This document shows, piece after piece, positions 61,218 to 64,000 of a stretch of DNA of 64,000 nucleotides. The stretch covers positions 1-64,000 of the forward strand of contig JAFGOY010000011.1 in assembly GCA_016926255.1 (NCBI GenBank). Direction: 5' to 3'. Below the pieces are notes generated by a model. It was not told where the DNA came from. It was given only the letters and a program-made list of their open reading frames with translations, and searched no databases. This DNA is from Anaerolineae bacterium (GTDB lineage: Bacteria > Chloroflexota > Anaerolineae > Aggregatilineales > UBA3940). The first letter of the stretch is position 1. Every line of letters starts with the position of its first letter. The translations under genes were made by a program, and so were the position numbers.

Positions 61218-61313
61218 GTGGGGTAAATTATCCCGATATCTTGTTTAAGCCGAGTTTTAAAGAGGTGCATCAGAAAAATAAAACGAAAGGCTAGAAACAC
61301 CCGGGAAAACGTA

Positions 61314-61342
61314 TTGACACATTTAGAATGGGGCTTTATGAT
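61314..61342 (+). promoter_or_regulatory. Promoter of the large repeat protein gene
   Basis: A consensus TTGACA at 61314-61319, 17 bp spacer and TATGAT at 61337-61342. The leader before ATG 61446 would be about 95-100 nt. Confidence 0.8.
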
Positions 61343-61445
61343 AAGAGTGCTGCATGGTCTATGGGGCGCCATGTCACAAGGTCGATAAAGTCACTTCAAC
61401 CTGCACTTGATGTTGCTGACCGGGTTTCTTTACCCGGACACTGCA

Positions 61446-64000
61446 ATGGAGTATGTCCTGGACATCGACGGGTTTTTTTACAAGCGCCAGATTGGAATCA
61501 AGCTATTTGTCTTGCTTCTGATCATTATATGCCTTAGTCTGGCCCTCCCCACCGGGCGCGTCTTTGCGGGCGATGGCGGCGGCGAACCAGATGGTGCAAC
61601 TGCTGGAGAGAGTTCTTCCAGCAGTGATTCTTCATCGTCAAGTGGCAGCTCCTCATCTGACAGTGGCTCTTCGTCTGATGGTAGTTCCTCTTCTAATGAA
61701 GGTTCTTCATCTGATAGTGGCTCTTCGTCTGACAGCGGTTCTTCTCCTGATAGCGGTTCCTCGTCTGGCGAGGGTTCTTCTTCATCTGATAATGGGGATT
61801 CACCTGACAGTGGTTCTTCTTCAAATGAATATGCTTTGTCTGAAGAAGGGACTTCGCCTGACGAAAGCACCTCTTCTGAAGAAGAGACTTCATCTGGCAG
61901 CGGCGATACGCCTGATGAGGGTTCCTCTTCCAACAATGAGGCTCCTTCTGGTGACAGCTCTTCATCCGGCGACGGCTCCTCCCCTGATGAGGGTTCCTCC
62001 GAAGGAAGTAACTCCGATGAGGGAACCATTAATAATGAAGAAGCCGCTGGTAGCGACGACGAAGAAGATGCCGCAGAGAACGAAGAAGAAACTGCTGATG
62101 AGGAAGAAAATGCCGGTGAAGAACTCGGCCCTGACTTGGCCGAACCGGTACCGGTCGAGCCAGACCCGTATGTCACCCATAATGGCAGCAAGCACAGCTT
62201 CACTAAAATACAGGATGCGGTTGATTTCGCTGACGATCACGAACCGGACGATGGCGTCATCTATATCGAGGGCGGCACTTTCAATGAAGATGTCATCATC
62301 GATAATTTTTCCGACCTGACACTTGAAGGCGGCGTCAATGGCGAAGAGACAATCGTTAATGGCACCTTCACTATTTGTAACTCAATAAACATTCTCCTCA
62401 ACAATATCACCTTCCTCGGCGATTTGTTCATTTCGGACTCATCAAATATTTCCATCAAGGGCACCGTCGATGATGACAAGATCACGGCTAACCTGGGCGG
62501 AAACGTCGACAACCTGACGATTGATGGTGGAGATGGCAGTGACGATGTGACGATCAATTTGAACGGCACATCAAACAGCGCCAGAGCCCACGACAGCGGG
62601 CGTTCGCCACCCGACAACGATACGCTGACAATCAACGCCACTGCTGCCAATGAGACGATCTATGTCGCCAACAATACGGTAACGGTTGGCACCGAGTCGG
62701 TGGCTTACAATGGCGTCGAAACAGTTGCGGTCAACGGCATGGCCGGTGACGACCTGCTCGATATCGATTTCGACTCCGGCAACCCTATCCCGGTCGGTGG
62801 GCTGGCTTATGATGGCGGGGATGGCTTCGATACTCTTGCCTCGCATGGTGGCAATTTCTTTGAAACGATCTACCGAGCCACTTCCGCCAGCTCCGGCTCG
62901 ATCAGCTACGACGACTCGCTCGTCACTTACGCCAACATCGAACCGGCGACCTTTGATGGCCCCGGCGGATCGCTGATACTTGACCTGGACGACGGTGGAG
63001 CAGGTGATACCGATACCGTCGACAATGTGACGGTCAGCGATGACAACACCGAATACGTGACCGTCACCGGCACCGGCTTCGAGAATGTCAGCTTCAAGGA
63101 TTACACCTCGGTCACGATCAATACCAATATCGACGACGATAGCGTAGATATAAACTTCGACCAGGCGTTTGGCATGACCTCGCTGACCATCGAGTTGGGT
63201 GATGGCGACGACACGCTGACGCTGACCAGTGTTGCGGCTGGCGTTGACTATCTGTTTGATGGTGGCGCTGGCAGCGAGTCGCTGACGCTCGACCTGGATG
63301 GCGTGCTCGACGATGACGGCACCCCCGATGTCGATACTGTGACAGTAGGCGACGATGATACTGCGTGGGTGACGGTCACCGGCACCGGCTTTATCGATAC
63401 GTACGTTGCCAATATTGAGACGGTTACCGTCCAGACAGCAGACGAAATCGACGTTGTCGAGGTGGATTTCGATCAGGCGTTCGGCATGACCTCGCTGACC
63501 ATTGAGTTGGGTGATGGTGACGAGACACTGACGCTGACCAGCCTCTCGGCTGGCGTCGATTATCTGTTTGACGGCGGTGCTGGCAGTGAGTCTCTGACGC
63601 TCGACCTGGATGGTGTGTTCGACGATGATGGCACTGCCGACAGCGATGTTGTGACAATCGGCAGCGACGCGACCTGGGTATCGGTCACCGGCACCGGCTT
63701 TGTCGATACTTATATTGCCAATATCGAGACGGTCACCATCGATACAGGGGCCAACGCCGATACGGTTACCCTGAACTTCACCAACCGCCATGGAATGACC
63801 AATCTGGTCATTAATACCGGTACTGGTAACGATACGATTGACATCACCGATACACCGTCCGGGATGACCAGCATTACGGCCAACGCGGGGGCAGGCAGCG
63901 ATAGACTCTTCGGCCCGGCACTGGCTTCTACATTTACGATCAGCAGCCTGACCCTGTCCGGCGGTGGGCTGGGCAGCCCGGTTATCTGGTCGGGGATCGA
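61446..64000 (+). CDS. Large secreted Ser/Asp-rich repeat protein, 3' end missing
   Basis: A single frame without a stop runs from ATG 61446 (ATG 61410 is an in-frame alternative) past the window end, at least 851 residues. It has a signal peptide (about 15-40, cut near F-A-G), then about 150 residues of Ser/Asp/Gly low complexity with S-S-S-D-x-G-S units, then an acidic Glu-rich stretch (about 195-225). From about residue 240 it forms beta-rich, Asp/Gly/Thr-rich repeats: a pectate-lyase-like start (I-Q-D-A-V-D-F-A, I-Y-I-E-G-G-T-F), then at least three blocks of about 104 residues (beginning near 63156, 63468 and 63777), each opening with F-D-Q-A-F-G-M-T-S-L-T-I-E-L-G-D-G or a variant. This is typical of giant surface or adhesin-like proteins with calcium-binding Asp loops. 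Function of binding unproven. Confidence 0.8.
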   Translation, partial: MEYVLDIDGFFYKRQIGIKLFVLLLIIICLSLALPTGRVFAGDGGGEPDGATAGESSSSSDSSSSSGSSSSDSGSSSDGSSSSNEGSSSDSGSSSDSGSSPDSGSSSGEGSSSSDNGDSPDSGSSSNEYALSEEGTSPDESTSSEEETSSGSGDTPDEGSSSNNEAPSGDSSSSGDGSSPDEGSSEGSNSDEGTINNEEAAGSDDEEDAAENEEETADEEENAGEELGPDLAEPVPVEPDPYVTHNGSKHSFTKIQDAVDFADDHEPDDGVIYIEGGTFNEDVIIDNFSDLTLEGGVNGEETIVNGTFTICNSINILLNNITFLGDLFISDSSNISIKGTVDDDKITANLGGNVDNLTIDGGDGSDDVTINLNGTSNSARAHDSGRSPPDNDTLTINATAANETIYVANNTVTVGTESVAYNGVETVAVNGMAGDDLLDIDFDSGNPIPVGGLAYDGGDGFDTLASHGGNFFETIYRATSASSGSISYDDSLVTYANIEPATFDGPGGSLILDLDDGGAGDTDTVDNVTVSDDNTEYVTVTGTGFENVSFKDYTSVTINTNIDDDSVDINFDQAFGMTSLTIELGDGDDTLTLTSVAAGVDYLFDGGAGSESLTLDLDGVLDDDGTPDVDTVTVGDDDTAWVTVTGTGFIDTYVANIETVTVQTADEIDVVEVDFDQAFGMTSLTIELGDGDETLTLTSLSAGVDYLFDGGAGSESLTLDLDGVFDDDGTADSDVVTIGSDATWVSVTGTGFVDTYIANIETVTIDTGANADTVTLNFTNRHGMTNLVINTGTGNDTIDITDTPSGMTSITANAGAGSDRLFGPALASTFTISSLTLSGGGLGSPVIWSGI

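Noticed and set aside
61600-62010. Short repeated units taken as a CRISPR array
   Set aside because: The units are codon repeats for Ser/Asp/Gly of variable length without unique spacers of constant size.
61478-62319. Two frames in the Ser-rich region (241 codons minus, 251 codons plus)
   Set aside because: Both are shadows of the Ser/Asp codon repeats; the true frame begins at 61446 and runs off the window.
62571-63791. Open frame of 406 codons on the minus strand
   Set aside because: It is the exact complement of the Asp/Gly-rich repeat gene; its product shows only mirrored repeats, and the plus-strand frame has signal peptide and promoter.

Overview
The window reads as chromosomal DNA of a free-living, moderately GC-rich bacterium, most likely a member of the Chloroflexota near Anaerolineae. 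The taxonomic guess is inference. It rests on a CpXC-domain protein, an NBR1-Ig-like lipoprotein, Thr/Pro-rich linkers in secreted proteins, PD40 propeller proteins, an FHA/SEDS/PBP cluster of actinobacterial style, and the absence of lipopolysaccharide or outer-membrane genes. About 50 protein genes and six tRNAs (Leu-GAG, Met-CAT, Gln-CTG, His-GTG, Leu-CAG on the minus strand, with consensus-like sigma70 promoters in front of all five of these) are supported; I count five tRNAs in total, not six, in the feature list. No rRNA, CRISPR array, complete insertion sequence or prophage is visible.

Layout. 1-6.7 kb: membrane-anchored PD40 propeller protein, M23 endopeptidase, bifunctional RelA/SpoT, and a TIM-barrel/NTF2-like fusion. 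6.7-14.8 kb, mostly minus strand: plsX, a LON-substrate-binding-domain protein, tRNA-Leu, an 808-residue protein that looks like a very divergent carnitine-type acyltransferase, a ketopantoate-reductase-like enzyme, a membrane-anchored parvulin isomerase, and the rpsF-ssb-rpsR operon. 15-17.1 kb: tRNA-Met and two unrecognised membrane proteins. 17.1-20.8 kb: a MoxR-DUF58-DUF4129 operon. 20.9-30.9 kb, plus strand: M42 and M19 peptidases, small membrane proteins, a GT2 glycosyltransferase, a site-2 protease with CBS domains, a class III aminotransferase, a GAF-PAS histidine kinase and the CpXC protein.

30.9-35.9 kb is a minus-strand cell-wall cluster: fhaA-like, fhaB-like, mtnP, ftsW/rodA and a class B penicillin-binding protein whose three active-site motifs are all destroyed. 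This is the most striking observation: a SEDS polymerase coupled to an apparently dead transpeptidase. 36-40.6 kb: tRNA-Gln, galE, hypABCD (without hypE, hypF or hydrogenase genes in view) and an NBR1-Ig lipoprotein. 40.7-48.5 kb: a DUF364-like protein, a second M23 peptidase, korAB (2-oxoacid:ferredoxin oxidoreductase), a Ser/Thr kinase fused to a cysteine-less FGE-like domain, and a protein with a damaged P-loop.

48.6-59 kb: tRNA-His near hisS, two tandem HAD phosphatases, an fcl-like epimerase, a LuxR-type response regulator, DUF971, a BTAD regulator with a degenerate ATPase part, a GT4 glycosyltransferase, a CelD-like acetyltransferase, a DivIC/FtsB-like protein and tRNA-Leu. 59.3-64 kb: a TPR protein and the first 2.5 kb of a large secreted Ser/Asp-rich repeat protein that runs off the window end. 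Envelope growth, surface proteins and signalling dominate the gene content.
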